DNA of 64,000 nucleotides from Sulfurovum lithotrophicum (GCF_000987835.1 NZ_CP011308.1:62001-126000); one strand, 5' to 3'. Positions 33,387-43,380 are shown, counted from the stretch's first letter. Notes: generated from the sequence alone by a model not told the origin. Numbers and translations: made by a program.

Positions 33387-35849
33387 ATGAGTACAGTCAA
33401 TATTAAAATCGATGGTAGAGAAGTCGCGGTCCAGGAGGGTGAATACATCCTCAACGCCGCACGTGCCAACGATGTTTTTATTCCCGCGATCTGTTACTTG
33501 ACAAGATGTTCACCGACACTGGCGTGTCGTCTTTGTCTCGTAGAGGCCGACGGAAAACAGGTATATGCATGTAACGCAAAAGTCAAAGAAGGCATGGAGA
33601 TCACGGTAGATACGCCGAATATCCTGGAAGAACGCCGTGCGATCATGGAAGTCTATGACGTGAACCACCCGCTTCAGTGTGGTGTCTGTGACAAGAGCGG
33701 GGAGTGTGAACTTCAGAACTATACCCTTGAACTGGGTGTAGATTCACAATCCTACATGATTCCGGATACCAAACGGGAAGTGAAGAACTGGAGTTCCGTA
33801 CTGCATTACGATGCAGGTCTTTGTATCGTGTGTGAAAGATGTACGACCGTGTGTAAAGATATGATCGGTGATGCTGCGCTTACGACGGTCAAAAGAGGTG
33901 GAGAAGCACTCGATAAAGGTTTCAAGGATACGATGCCTAAAGATGCCTATGCCATGTGGAACAAACTCCAGAAGTCCGTCATCGCACCGAGTAACGGAAC
34001 AGAATATACGAACTGTTCGGATTGTGGTGAATGTGCTGCGGTCTGCCCTGTCGGTGCATTGGTCAGCAGAGACTTCCAGTACAAGTCAAATGCCTGGGAT
34101 CTGAAAAGAGTTCCTGCAGTCTCTGCACATTCTTCTGACGGGTTCCAGATCTATTATGAAGTGAAGCCGGCTTCCATTGAGGACAGAAATGAGAAGATCT
34201 TCCGTGTGACCAACGAATGGAACTATGTTTCCCTTGACGGTGCGGCGCGTTTTGCCTATGATTTTGAAAATGCCGATGTCTCCAAAGATGAAACAGCATT
34301 TGCTGAAGCGCTGGAAGCATTCAAAAAAGCACAGACCGTACGTTTCAACTCGGTGATCACGAATGAAGAGGCATTGATGCTTCAGACACTCAAAGAGAAG
34401 TTGGGACTGAAGCTCTACAACCCTGAAGTACGTGCTTTCCAGAAATTCCTCGGATACTACCAGAAAGCCTCCGGCAACAGATTCTGGACAACGGATAACG
34501 ATACGATCATGAAGAAGAGTGACTTTGTCATTGCCCTTGGCTCGGCACTCAGAAATGATGCACCCGGAATGAAGTATGCCTTCAACAATGTCCAGAAGAT
34601 GAATAAGGGTGCGGGATTCTATTTCCACCCGATAGGCGATACGCTTATCCCAAGCTTTGGTAAGAGTGTTGAGTGTTTCACACACAAGCCTGGCCTGGAA
34701 GAAGCGGCGCTCTACCTTGTTCTCGATCTTTTTGCGGACAAAGAGAAATTGCCGGAAGAGGTCAAAGAGTATCTTGCCGGCTTTAAGTCGACTGAAACGA
34801 AGACGATCAAAGAGAAGGTCATGAAAGATGTGACCGAGACTGTTGTCGATGAAGAGACAGGGGAAAGCAAAGAGGTCACCAAAAAGGTCCCTGAAATGGT
34901 AGAGAAAGAGATCACGGTCGAGAAGAACGGTCTTGTCGACCTTCTCGGTGGCGATTCCTCTACCTTTACAGATACCTTTGAAAAGATGATGAAAAAGAAA
35001 GAATCCTTCTCCATGATGATCGGGGAAGATTTCTACTATCATGAAAAAGCAGAGAACCTCGCGAAACTCATTGCACTGATCGAAGAGACCTCTTCCATCG
35101 ATGTGGTCATGGCACCGCCGAAAGCCAATGCACTCGGTGTGGCACTGATCTGTGACCTGGATGATGAGGCTGAAGGTTTCACTGTCGGTTACAATGAGCC
35201 GGGTGATTTCAGGCTCTCCGCACTGGGTGACGGAGATCTTGATATGCCGGCGATGAATCAGCAGGAAGGGACTTTCACGAACATTTCCAAGAGAGTGGTA
35301 CCGACCAATGCAGCTGTCGGGTATGGCGGATACGAGCTGAATGATCTTGTTTCGGAACTCATTGATGACGGTGAAAGCCTGACGGTCGACTGGACCGTCA
35401 AACTGCCAACCTCAAAAGGATTCCAGAAAGTAGAGTTCGATGCACTGCCCAACGGTTACCTCAATGACGGCACGGAGAACAGGGGCTACCTCTTGAAGAC
35501 ATCCAACCGAAAGGTCAAAACACCTTCTGTAGAGAAGTTCGATGAAAATGCGGCACTTGAAGGTGAGATTGTTTACCGATGTAACCCGGCCAGACAGTTC
35601 TCGGACTTCTCAGATAAAGCACATGAGATATTTGAACCGTTCGGTCTGTATGCAAGTGTCAAGAAGGCTGAAGCACTTGGAGAGAAAGTGGAAGTGGTAT
35701 TTGAAAATGGAAGTATCGTTGTTGACGTGATTGCAGACGAGAAGATGACCGGCGATATCACAAAGCTTTCCGATTTCAAAAGTGCGCAGAACGTGTATGA
35801 GCTATTTGGCCCTGCCAGATATCAAACAGTAACAATGAGAAAGGTGTAA
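33387..35849 (+). CDS. nuoG: NADH-quinone oxidoreductase subunit G, paralogue 2
   Basis: An 820-residue paralogue starting at ATG 33387, one base after the nuoG1 stop. N1b (Cys36, 47, 50, 62) and N5 (His94, Cys98, 101, 107) are intact. Instead of one cluster there are two Cys quartets, Cys146/149/152/156 and Cys210/213/216/220, the arrangement of a 2x[4Fe-4S] domain as in hydrogenase and formate dehydrogenase diaphorase-type subunits. All four N7 ligands are lost (Ser246, Ser249, Phe253 and an Asp in SLDGAARF). A charged insert around residues 480-515 (DEETGESKEVTKKV) is absent from paralogue 1. Confidence 0.93.
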   Translation: MSTVNIKIDGREVAVQEGEYILNAARANDVFIPAICYLTRCSPTLACRLCLVEADGKQVYACNAKVKEGMEITVDTPNILEERRAIMEVYDVNHPLQCGVCDKSGECELQNYTLELGVDSQSYMIPDTKREVKNWSSVLHYDAGLCIVCERCTTVCKDMIGDAALTTVKRGGEALDKGFKDTMPKDAYAMWNKLQKSVIAPSNGTEYTNCSDCGECAAVCPVGALVSRDFQYKSNAWDLKRVPAVSAHSSDGFQIYYEVKPASIEDRNEKIFRVTNEWNYVSLDGAARFAYDFENADVSKDETAFAEALEAFKKAQTVRFNSVITNEEALMLQTLKEKLGLKLYNPEVRAFQKFLGYYQKASGNRFWTTDNDTIMKKSDFVIALGSALRNDAPGMKYAFNNVQKMNKGAGFYFHPIGDTLIPSFGKSVECFTHKPGLEEAALYLVLDLFADKEKLPEEVKEYLAGFKSTETKTIKEKVMKDVTETVVDEETGESKEVTKKVPEMVEKEITVEKNGLVDLLGGDSSTFTDTFEKMMKKKESFSMMIGEDFYYHEKAENLAKLIALIEETSSIDVVMAPPKANALGVALICDLDDEAEGFTVGYNEPGDFRLSALGDGDLDMPAMNQQEGTFTNISKRVVPTNAAVGYGGYELNDLVSELIDDGESLTVDWTVKLPTSKGFQKVEFDALPNGYLNDGTENRGYLLKTSNRKVKTPSVEKFDENAALEGEIVYRCNPARQFSDFSDKAHEIFEPFGLYASVKKAEALGEKVEVVFENGSIVVDVIADEKMTGDITKLSDFKSAQNVYELFGPARYQTVTMRKV

Positions 35850-35850
35850 T

Positions 35851-36882
35851 ATGGAAACAACACTCGTACAAAATTTACCGGAAGTGACGGCAGCCGGTGT
35901 CATCATCAAAGCCATCATTATTCTGGCAGTGATCTCGGCGATTGCCGGTTTCGGTACATTTATTGAAAGAAAGGTACTGGCATTCATGCAGAGAAGACTC
36001 GGGCCTATGCACGTAGGTCCCTACGGACTGCTTCAACTGGTGGCAGACGGTATCAAACTCTTTACCAAAGAAGATATCGTACCTCAGAACGCGAATAGCC
36101 TGATCTTCAAGGTAGCACCTTCGATCACTGCGGCAACCGCTTTCATCGCACTGGCGGCAGTACCGGTATTCCCGGACTTTACGATCCCTGAGTGGATACC
36201 GGTGCTCGGCGGTGTATTTGTGCCGTCCATTGCAGCAGACCTGAACATTGGTATTCTTTTTGTGCTCGGTATGATGGCGGCGGGGCTTTACGGTCCCCTG
36301 CTTGCCGGTATGGCACAGGCGAACAAATGGGGTATCATCGGTGCGGCAAGAACGGCGATTCAGTTTCTGAGTTATGAAGTTGTGACAGGTCTTTCGATTT
36401 TGGCACCGATCATGCTGGTCGGATCGCTTTCATTCGTTGATTTCAACAATGCCCAGGCAGGAGGTATCAGCCACTGGCTCATTTGGCAGCAGCCTGTAGC
36501 GTTCGTGCTTTTCCTTATTGCAGGATTTGCAGAAACGAACAGAACACCGTTCGACCTTCTGGAGCATGAAGCCGAAGTCGTTTCCGGATATGCAACGGAA
36601 TATTCGGGAATGAGATGGGGTATGTTCTTCATCGGTGAATATGCCAACATGATCACGATCTCCATCATTGCGGCGGTCGTGTTCCTTGGCGGATACAGTG
36701 AAGTAGGTATCGGTTGGTTGACGATCATCCTGAAGGTAGGATTCTTCTTCTTCCTGATGCTATGGGTGAGAGCAGCATGGCCGCATGTCAGACCGGATCA
36801 GTTGATGTGGCTGTGTTGGAAAGTTTTGATGCCGATCGCCGTGATCAACGTAGTGATCACCGGTATCGTGATGATGGTGTAA
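35851..36882 (+). CDS. nuoH: NADH-quinone oxidoreductase subunit H
   Basis: A 343-residue membrane subunit that anchors the peripheral arm and forms the quinone tunnel. About eight hydrophobic spans are seen. Signatures are FIERKVLAFMQRRLGPMHVG near the start and AETNRTPFDLLEHEAEVVSG in the second half, where the acidic residues belong to the coupling region. It starts one base after nuoG2. Confidence 0.97.
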   Translation: METTLVQNLPEVTAAGVIIKAIIILAVISAIAGFGTFIERKVLAFMQRRLGPMHVGPYGLLQLVADGIKLFTKEDIVPQNANSLIFKVAPSITAATAFIALAAVPVFPDFTIPEWIPVLGGVFVPSIAADLNIGILFVLGMMAAGLYGPLLAGMAQANKWGIIGAARTAIQFLSYEVVTGLSILAPIMLVGSLSFVDFNNAQAGGISHWLIWQQPVAFVLFLIAGFAETNRTPFDLLEHEAEVVSGYATEYSGMRWGMFFIGEYANMITISIIAAVVFLGGYSEVGIGWLTIILKVGFFFFLMLWVRAAWPHVRPDQLMWLCWKVLMPIAVINVVITGIVMMV

Positions 36883-36891
36883 GGAGCAGGT

Positions 36892-37515
36892 ATGGGTTTA
36901 GAACAATTTAAAAACAGAAACGTAGGTACGCAGAACTATAAAATGCTTGATCTTGGAGAAAGTCCAAAGACAGGCATGGATAAGTTCAAACAGGTTGTGA
37001 ACAGGACCTTCAAGCTTGAGCTGCTTGTCGGTCTCGGTGTTACGATGCGTGAGATGATCAATGCCCTCTTTAGAGGACAGATGCATACGGTGAAATACCC
37101 GTTTGAAAAGCTGCCGATCTCTCCAAGATACAGAGCGATCCATGATATGCTCAGATTGCTTGAAAGCGGACATTACAGATGTATTGGATGTGGGCTCTGT
37201 GAAAAGATCTGTATCTCCAACTGTATCACAATGGATACGAGATATGATGAGAATCAGAGAAAAGAGGTCAGTGAATACACGATCAACTTCGGGCGCTGTA
37301 TCTTCTGTGGGTATTGTGCAGAGGTGTGTCCGGAACTGGCGATCGTACACGGACCGAGATATGAGACTGCTTCAGAGCAGAGAGCGAGTTTCTCTCTCTT
37401 TGAAGATATGTTGACCCCGATCGATAAGCTCAACCTTCAGCAGGAATATGACGGATTTGGTGCCGTTTCGCCCAACGCTGATGAAAATATTAAAAAAACG
37501 CCACTTGCGTATTAG
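36892..37515 (+). CDS. nuoI: NADH-quinone oxidoreductase subunit I
   Basis: A 207-residue ferredoxin-like subunit that carries N6a and N6b. The two 4Fe-4S motifs are CIGCGLCEKICISNCI and CIFCGYCAEVCPELAI. It links NuoG to NuoB. AAGGAGCAG precedes the ATG. The spacing to nuoH and nuoJ is 9 and 11 bases. Confidence 0.97.
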   Translation: MGLEQFKNRNVGTQNYKMLDLGESPKTGMDKFKQVVNRTFKLELLVGLGVTMREMINALFRGQMHTVKYPFEKLPISPRYRAIHDMLRLLESGHYRCIGCGLCEKICISNCITMDTRYDENQRKEVSEYTINFGRCIFCGYCAEVCPELAIVHGPRYETASEQRASFSLFEDMLTPIDKLNLQQEYDGFGAVSPNADENIKKTPLAY

Positions 37516-37526
37516 GAGGAGCAGAT

Positions 37527-38090
37527 ATGTATGAAACAATAGCCTTTTACCTATTTTCGGCTTTAACAATAGGACTTTTCCTTATCACGGTTATGAGCAA
37601 GAACGTACTTTATGCCATGACATCGCTTGCGGCGGGGATGGTATTGATCTCGGGATTCTTCTTTATCCTTGGAGCGGATTTTCTTGGTGTGGTCCAGCTT
37701 ATTGTCTATGTAGGAGCGATCATGGCACTTTATTCATTTGCGATGATGTTCTTTGATGCGACCAAAGATATCAAAGAAAAAAATACCAATCCTGCACTGA
37801 TCTTTGTACTTGGCGGTTTGAGTGCATTGGCACTGGTGTTGATGTTCGCAGCACCTATCTATAATGAATCGATCCAGGCACTTTACCCGATGCATGAAGG
37901 TGTGGGTAATGCACAGGATGTCGGTATCGTACTTTTCACAAAGTACCTTGTACCGTTCGAGGTGGCAGCGGTCATGTTGCTTGTAGCCATGATAGCAGGG
38001 ATCATCCTTGCCGGTAAAAAAATGGATCAGAGTCTCACTAAAGACACCAGTGTAGATGATGAAATCTTGACACAAAAGGATGCAAAATGA
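37527..38090 (+). CDS. nuoJ: NADH-quinone oxidoreductase subunit J
   Basis: A 187-residue membrane subunit with five predicted spans. FLGVVQLIVYVGAIMALYSF is the conserved third helix with the pi-bulge region. AGGAGGAG precedes the ATG and the stop overlaps nuoK by four bases. Confidence 0.95.
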   Translation: MYETIAFYLFSALTIGLFLITVMSKNVLYAMTSLAAGMVLISGFFFILGADFLGVVQLIVYVGAIMALYSFAMMFFDATKDIKEKNTNPALIFVLGGLSALALVLMFAAPIYNESIQALYPMHEGVGNAQDVGIVLFTKYLVPFEVAAVMLLVAMIAGIILAGKKMDQSLTKDTSVDDEILTQKDAK

Positions 38091-38389
38091 TAGGTTTATC
38101 TCACTATCTTATCGTCTCAGCACTGATCTTCTCTATCGGGTTGATGGGTGTATTGAGAAGAAGGAATCTTTTAATGCTTTTCTTCGCAACTGAAGTAATG
38201 CTCAATGCGGTCAATATCGCATTTGCAGCGATCTCGCACTACTACAATGACCTGACAGGCCAAATGTTTGCATTCTTTATTATTGCGATTGCTGCAAGTG
38301 AAGTAGCTGTGGGCCTTGGTATCTTGATTGTACTGTACAAAAGATATGGCAGTCTCGATCTTGACGATCTTGCAAGTATGAAGGGGTAA
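38087..38389 (+). CDS. nuoK: NADH-quinone oxidoreductase subunit K
   Basis: A 100-residue, three-span subunit of the proton-translocating arm. The conserved Glu in FFATEVMLNAVNIAF and a second acidic residue in AASEVAVGLGILI are present. It overlaps nuoJ by four bases and nuoL by one. Confidence 0.97.
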   Translation: MIGLSHYLIVSALIFSIGLMGVLRRRNLLMLFFATEVMLNAVNIAFAAISHYYNDLTGQMFAFFIIAIAASEVAVGLGILIVLYKRYGSLDLDDLASMKG

Positions 38390-40287
38390 TGATGGAAACT
38401 TTAGTATATATAGCATTGTTTGCTCCGTTTGTAAGTTCAATGTTCGCTGCGCTCTTCGGAATGAGCCCGAAACAGACCTTTGTCGGTGTTGTGGCATCAC
38501 TGCTGCTCTTTACCTCATTCCTGGCCTCTGCCATATTGGCATTTTATGTGGCAACGACAGGCATGCCAGTACATGTTACGATGATGGACTGGATCTCCGC
38601 GGGTGACCTGCATATCCCGTTCGGCTTCGTGGTTGACCAAGTCTCCGTGACCATGATGACGGTTGTTACACTGGTATCAACGGTCGTTCATATCTACTCT
38701 ATTGGGTATATGGACCATGACAAAAGTTTCAACAGATTCTTCTCATACCTGTCAGCATTCGTTTTCTCCATGATGATTCTTGTCATGTCAGACAACTTTG
38801 CCGGACTCTTTATCGGATGGGAAGGTGTGGGCGTCTGTTCATGGTTGCTGATCGGTTTCTGGTACCATAAAGAAGACGTTTCCAGAGAAGAGAACCCTTC
38901 TATCTCCCCATCATGGGCAGCAAATGAAGCGTTCATCATGAACCGTATCGCCGACCTTGGTATGTTGATAGGGCTCTTCATCGTTTATTGGAATGTAGGC
39001 AGCCTGCAGTATGATGTCGTATTTGCAGCACTTCCTGATCTGAGCGGTTCGGTACTGAACGCGGCAGCGATCGCACTCTTTATCGGTGCAATGGGTAAAT
39101 CGGCACAGTTTCCGCTCCACACCTGGTTAACAGATGCGATGGAAGGTCCTACGCCGGTCTCTGCACTGATCCACGCAGCAACCATGGTAACGGCCGGTGT
39201 TTTCCTTGTGATCAGAGCGAACCCGCTCTTTTCCATGACGCCGGAAGTAAGTTATTTTATCGCGGCATTGGGTACTTTCGTCGCGATCTTCGCAGCTTCT
39301 ATGGCATTGGTCAACAGAGACTTGAAGCGAATTATCGCCTTCTCCACGCTTTCACAGCTTGGCTATATGTTCGCAGCGGCAGGCCTCGGTGCATATTGGA
39401 TCGCACTGTTCCACCTTGCAGCACACGCCTTCTTCAAAGCCCTGCTCTTCCTGGGGGCAGGTAACGTTATGCACGCGATGCATGACGAACTGGACATCTT
39501 CAAGATGGGTGGATTGAAAAAGACGATGAAGTGGACTTATATCTATATGGGTGTCGCTTCATTGGCATTGGCGGGTATCCCGTTCTTTGCAGGTTTCTTC
39601 TCCAAAGATGCCATTATCGAAACGGCATTTAATGAGGGGACACTCTTTTTGTGGGCTGTCCTTGTCGTCACAGCGGGTATGACAGCCTTCTATAGCTTTA
39701 GACAGGTCTTCCTGACTTTTGAGGGTGATGAGAGATATAAGAAATACGGAATTCATCCGCATGAAATGTACAAATTTGTACTGATCGCAATGTCTCCGTT
39801 GGCTATTCTTGCGGTGATCGCAGGTTTCTTTATGGGAGGTTTCGAACACTTCGTGACCAAACTGCTGCCTGACTATCATATGAGTGAGCATACGCATCAC
39901 CTGGCACTGGTCCTTGGATTGATCGTTCTTGTCTTTGCCGTAGGCGGTATCGTACTGGCGTATAAGAAATATTACAAAGGACTTGTAAGAGATGAGAAGC
40001 TTGAGAACAGCTTCATCTACAAACTGCTTGCCAACCAGTACTATATTCCGAACCTCTACGAAGCAGTCATTACAAAACCGTATGCAATGCTTTCGGAAAT
40101 GATGTGGAAAGATGTGGATATGAAGATAGTGGATGCCAGCGTTGACGGTATTGCCAAGTTCCTTTATAAGAGTGGTGACAGTTCAAGAAAGATGCAGACT
40201 GGTAACCTTTCGAACTATCTGAATTGGATGGCTGTCGGTGCTGTGTTACTCTTGGTAGTCGCAGTTATTTCAGCGATGTTTGTGTAA
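38389..40287 (+). CDS. nuoL: NADH-quinone oxidoreductase subunit L
   Basis: A 632-residue antiporter-like proton-pumping subunit with about sixteen spans and a C-terminal lateral helix. Signatures are GWEGVGVCSWLLIGFW with its essential Glu, GAMGKSAQFPLHTWLTDAM with the conserved Lys, and the HAATMVTAG motif. Two ATG codons in a row are possible starts (38389 or 38392). Confidence 0.97.
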   Translation: MMETLVYIALFAPFVSSMFAALFGMSPKQTFVGVVASLLLFTSFLASAILAFYVATTGMPVHVTMMDWISAGDLHIPFGFVVDQVSVTMMTVVTLVSTVVHIYSIGYMDHDKSFNRFFSYLSAFVFSMMILVMSDNFAGLFIGWEGVGVCSWLLIGFWYHKEDVSREENPSISPSWAANEAFIMNRIADLGMLIGLFIVYWNVGSLQYDVVFAALPDLSGSVLNAAAIALFIGAMGKSAQFPLHTWLTDAMEGPTPVSALIHAATMVTAGVFLVIRANPLFSMTPEVSYFIAALGTFVAIFAASMALVNRDLKRIIAFSTLSQLGYMFAAAGLGAYWIALFHLAAHAFFKALLFLGAGNVMHAMHDELDIFKMGGLKKTMKWTYIYMGVASLALAGIPFFAGFFSKDAIIETAFNEGTLFLWAVLVVTAGMTAFYSFRQVFLTFEGDERYKKYGIHPHEMYKFVLIAMSPLAILAVIAGFFMGGFEHFVTKLLPDYHMSEHTHHLALVLGLIVLVFAVGGIVLAYKKYYKGLVRDEKLENSFIYKLLANQYYIPNLYEAVITKPYAMLSEMMWKDVDMKIVDASVDGIAKFLYKSGDSSRKMQTGNLSNYLNWMAVGAVLLLVVAVISAMFV

Positions 40288-40298
40288 GGAGAAGATAG

Positions 40299-41831
40299 AT
40301 GGAAAATATTTTAAGTATATTGGTGTTTTTTCCTGCGATCGCTGGATTGTTGGGATTTGTTGTAGATAAGGACAGTGCGAGAGCGTACGGTATCACCGTA
40401 GCAGCTATCGAGTTCCTTCTCTCTGTTTGGCTGTGGTTCAGCTTCGATACGGCGAATGCTGGGATGCAGTTCGTTGAGCTGATCCCTATTATTCCTGATT
40501 TCGGTATCTCTTACTATCTTGGAGTGGATGGTATCTCTCTCTTCATTATCCTGATGGCAACATTGATGACGCTGATCGGTATGATGAGTATGAGTATCAC
40601 GGAGAATATCAAAAATATGATCATCACACTCCTTTTCCTTGAGATGACAATGGTCGGTGTATTCGTTGCACTCGATGCGATCATATTCTACCTCTTCTGG
40701 GAGCTGTCACTTGTACCGATGCTTTATATCATCGGTGCCTGGGGTGGGCCTCTCAGAGTCTATGCGGCGGTGAAGTTCTTCCTCTACACCTTCACGGGGT
40801 CACTGATCATGCTGGTAGGTATGCTTTTCGTAGCGTACGTGTACCATAACCTGACAGGGGTATGGAGCTTTGCGATCACTGACTGGTACGCATTGGTACT
40901 TCCGGTCAATTACCAACTTTGGCTCTTTGCAGCCTTCTTCGTCGGTTTTGCGATTAAAGTACCGATGTTCCCGTTCCACACCTGGTTGCCGTATGCGCAT
41001 GGTCAAGCGCCGACCATCGGTTCTGTCATCCTTGCAGCAGTACTTTTGAAGATGGGTACCTACGGTTTTGTGAGGTTCTCACTTCCAATGTTCCCTGATG
41101 CATCTGTACTTTCGATCATGCCTATCGCAGCACTTTCTATTATCATGATCATATATACAGCGATGGTGGCATATGCACAGAAAGATATGAAACAGGTCAT
41201 TGCATACTCATCTGTTTCACACATGGGTATTATCATGCTCGGTATATTTGCGATGAACGCAGAAGGTATCAGCGGTTCTGTGTTCCAGATGCTCTCACAC
41301 GGTATCGTGTCGGGTGCACTGTTCATGCTTGTAGGTGTGATCTATGACAGAAGACATACAAAGCTGATGAGCGAATTTGGCGGCTTGGCATCTGTGATGC
41401 CAAAGTATGCCGTGATCTTCGGGATCATGCTGATGGCTTCTGTTGGATTGCCGTTGACGATCGGATTCGTCGGTGAATTCCTTGTTCTTCTCGGTTTCTA
41501 TCAGGTTTCACCTGTGCTGACAGTATTGGCAGGGACATCCATCATCATCGGTGCGATCTACATGCTCTCAGTCTATAAAAGCAGTTTTTTCGGTCCGGTG
41601 ACCAACGAAGAGAACAAATCACTGAAAGACCTTAACAGTAAAGAGACATGGTCACTGGTACCATTGGTACTGATCGTAGTATGGCTGGGTGTCTATCCCA
41701 AACCGATACTTGCACCGATCGACAATTCTGTCAAAGCGATGTTGACGTTCATGGATGAAAAAGCGATAACGCAGGAGGCAAAAGATATGATCAAAGTGCC
41801 TGAATCAACTAATGGAAGGGAGGTTAAGTAA
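40299..41831 (+). CDS. nuoM: NADH-quinone oxidoreductase subunit M
   Basis: A 510-residue antiporter-like proton-pumping subunit. Signatures are YLFWELSLVPMLYIIGAWGG with the essential Glu, FAIKVPMFPFHTWLPYAHGQAPT with the channel Lys, and SSVSHMGIIMLG. AAGGAGAAG precedes the ATG. The stop overlaps the nuoN start by one base. Confidence 0.97.
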   Translation: MENILSILVFFPAIAGLLGFVVDKDSARAYGITVAAIEFLLSVWLWFSFDTANAGMQFVELIPIIPDFGISYYLGVDGISLFIILMATLMTLIGMMSMSITENIKNMIITLLFLEMTMVGVFVALDAIIFYLFWELSLVPMLYIIGAWGGPLRVYAAVKFFLYTFTGSLIMLVGMLFVAYVYHNLTGVWSFAITDWYALVLPVNYQLWLFAAFFVGFAIKVPMFPFHTWLPYAHGQAPTIGSVILAAVLLKMGTYGFVRFSLPMFPDASVLSIMPIAALSIIMIIYTAMVAYAQKDMKQVIAYSSVSHMGIIMLGIFAMNAEGISGSVFQMLSHGIVSGALFMLVGVIYDRRHTKLMSEFGGLASVMPKYAVIFGIMLMASVGLPLTIGFVGEFLVLLGFYQVSPVLTVLAGTSIIIGAIYMLSVYKSSFFGPVTNEENKSLKDLNSKETWSLVPLVLIVVWLGVYPKPILAPIDNSVKAMLTFMDEKAITQEAKDMIKVPESTNGREVK

Positions 41832-43321
41832 TGTTACAGCCTATTAATGTAAGTATGGAAAGTCTTAATCTCATTACGCTTGCACCTATGCTCATCGCGA
41901 TTGCCGGCGGTTTGATCATTTTGATACTTGACCTTATCAACAAGAACCTTCACAAGTCACTGTATGTGATGTTGACCATATTGATCCTGGTGATCGATTT
42001 TGGTGCAACACTCGGCCTCAATGTCAATGTACGCGGTTTCTTCGATGTGATGCTGATAGATGGGGTCTCCATCGTTTCCCAGCTTTTGATTATCGTAGCT
42101 TCGATCATCTTCACACCATTGGCACTGACCTCGAAGCGTTTCCACGAGTACTCCTATCCGGAGTTCTTTGCACTCTTCCTCTTTATGGTTGCAGGATTCC
42201 AGTTCATGGTGGCAAGTGACAACCTGATTCTGATTTTCGTAGGTCTTGAAACGGCATCCCTTTCACTTTATACGCTTATTGCACTGCATAACAGAAGCAA
42301 CTCCTATGAAGCGGCCGTGAAGTACTTTACCATGGGTGCCTTGGCTGCAGCCTTCTTTGCTATGGGTTCAGCTGTGATCTATGCTTTGACAGGATCGATC
42401 GAACTTTACAGAGTAGCAGAAGTACTTGCAGTACGTATGGGTGAGACCGGTCTGATGATCGCGATCTTTGGATCTTCCGTCCTCCTTTTGGTCGCGTTTG
42501 CCTTCAAACTCTCTCTCTTCCCGTTCCATACATGGGCACCGGATGTCTATGAGGGCGCCTCTGCTCCATTGGCAGGATATATGTCCGTAGTACCAAAAGT
42601 AGCGGCATTTGTCGTCTCTATAAGAATTTTCGGTATGTATATCGATCTGGGTGTCGAGTGGGTCAGAGTGGTCATTCTGGTACTTGCAGTCCTTACCATG
42701 ACACTGTCGAACCTAATGGCCCTGGTACAGGAAGATGTTAAGCGTATGCTTGCATACTCATCCATCTCCCATGCCGGTTTCATTATCGCGGCATTGGCAC
42801 TTGACACGACAGAGGGTACGACAGCGATATTCTTCTACTACGGACTCTTTATGTTCACCAACCTTGGGGCATTTACGATGCTTTGGATGTCACGTCACAA
42901 GAGCAGAAGATTCAATGCCAGATTTGATCATCCCTACGAGAAATTTGCAGGATTCATCAAGATCATGCCGATGGGTGCAGTGATCATGGCGATCTTCATG
43001 CTTTCATTGGCAGGTGTACCGCCATTCTCTATATTCTGGGGTAAGATCTATGTCATGCAGGCAGCGGTCAACTCCGGGTATGTCTGGCTGGCAATCGTGA
43101 TGGGTCTGAACTCGGCTATTGCAGCATACTATTACCTGAAACTTGTGGTTTATATGTTCCTCAAAGATCCGGTAAAAGATGTCGATACAGTCTACTATAA
43201 CCTTTCCAAGCCATTGATGGTGGTAGTAGGGTTTGCGGCAGTAGCTACAATTGCAGCAATCTTCTATGTCCAACCGCTTGTATCCTATATCTATTATATG
43301 ATATCTGCGTCCGGATATTAA
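41831..43321 (+). CDS. nuoN: NADH-quinone oxidoreductase subunit N
   Basis: A 496-residue antiporter-like subunit and the last gene of the cluster. FVGLETASLSLYTL, FAFKLSLFPFHTWAPDVYEG and SSISHAGFIIAALAL are the family signatures with the conserved Glu and Lys. Two hairpins in the 58-base gap to miaA follow directly. Confidence 0.97.
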   Translation: MLQPINVSMESLNLITLAPMLIAIAGGLIILILDLINKNLHKSLYVMLTILILVIDFGATLGLNVNVRGFFDVMLIDGVSIVSQLLIIVASIIFTPLALTSKRFHEYSYPEFFALFLFMVAGFQFMVASDNLILIFVGLETASLSLYTLIALHNRSNSYEAAVKYFTMGALAAAFFAMGSAVIYALTGSIELYRVAEVLAVRMGETGLMIAIFGSSVLLLVAFAFKLSLFPFHTWAPDVYEGASAPLAGYMSVVPKVAAFVVSIRIFGMYIDLGVEWVRVVILVLAVLTMTLSNLMALVQEDVKRMLAYSSISHAGFIIAALALDTTEGTTAIFFYYGLFMFTNLGAFTMLWMSRHKSRRFNARFDHPYEKFAGFIKIMPMGAVIMAIFMLSLAGVPPFSIFWGKIYVMQAAVNSGYVWLAIVMGLNSAIAAYYYLKLVVYMFLKDPVKDVDTVYYNLSKPLMVVVGFAAVATIAAIFYVQPLVSYIYYMISASGY

Positions 43322-43332
43322 AAAACGCGTAG

Positions 43333-43380
43333 GGTGGGTTCACCCACCTTATCTATTTTGAGGTGCGTAGATACGCACCT
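43333..43380. terminator. double hairpin between nuoN and miaA
   Basis: Hairpin 1 is GGTGGG-TTCA-CCCACC at 43333-43348 and hairpin 2 is AGGTGCGT-AGAT-ACGCACCT at 43361-43380, separated by a short AT-rich stretch. They sit between convergent genes and could stop transcription from both sides. The run starts with GTAGGGTG (43329-43336), the same octamer that opens the repeat at 55146. Confidence 0.6.

Noticed and set aside
34086-35042. 318-codon open frame antisense to nuoG2
   Set aside because: It lies fully inside a gene with clear iron-sulfur motifs and encodes nothing recognisable.
33387-35849. NuoG2 as an [FeFe]- or NiFe-hydrogenase or formate dehydrogenase catalytic subunit
   Set aside because: It has similar ferredoxin-type clusters but no H-cluster Cys motifs and no visible molybdenum-site Cys or Sec; similarity to NuoG1 continues to the C-terminus.
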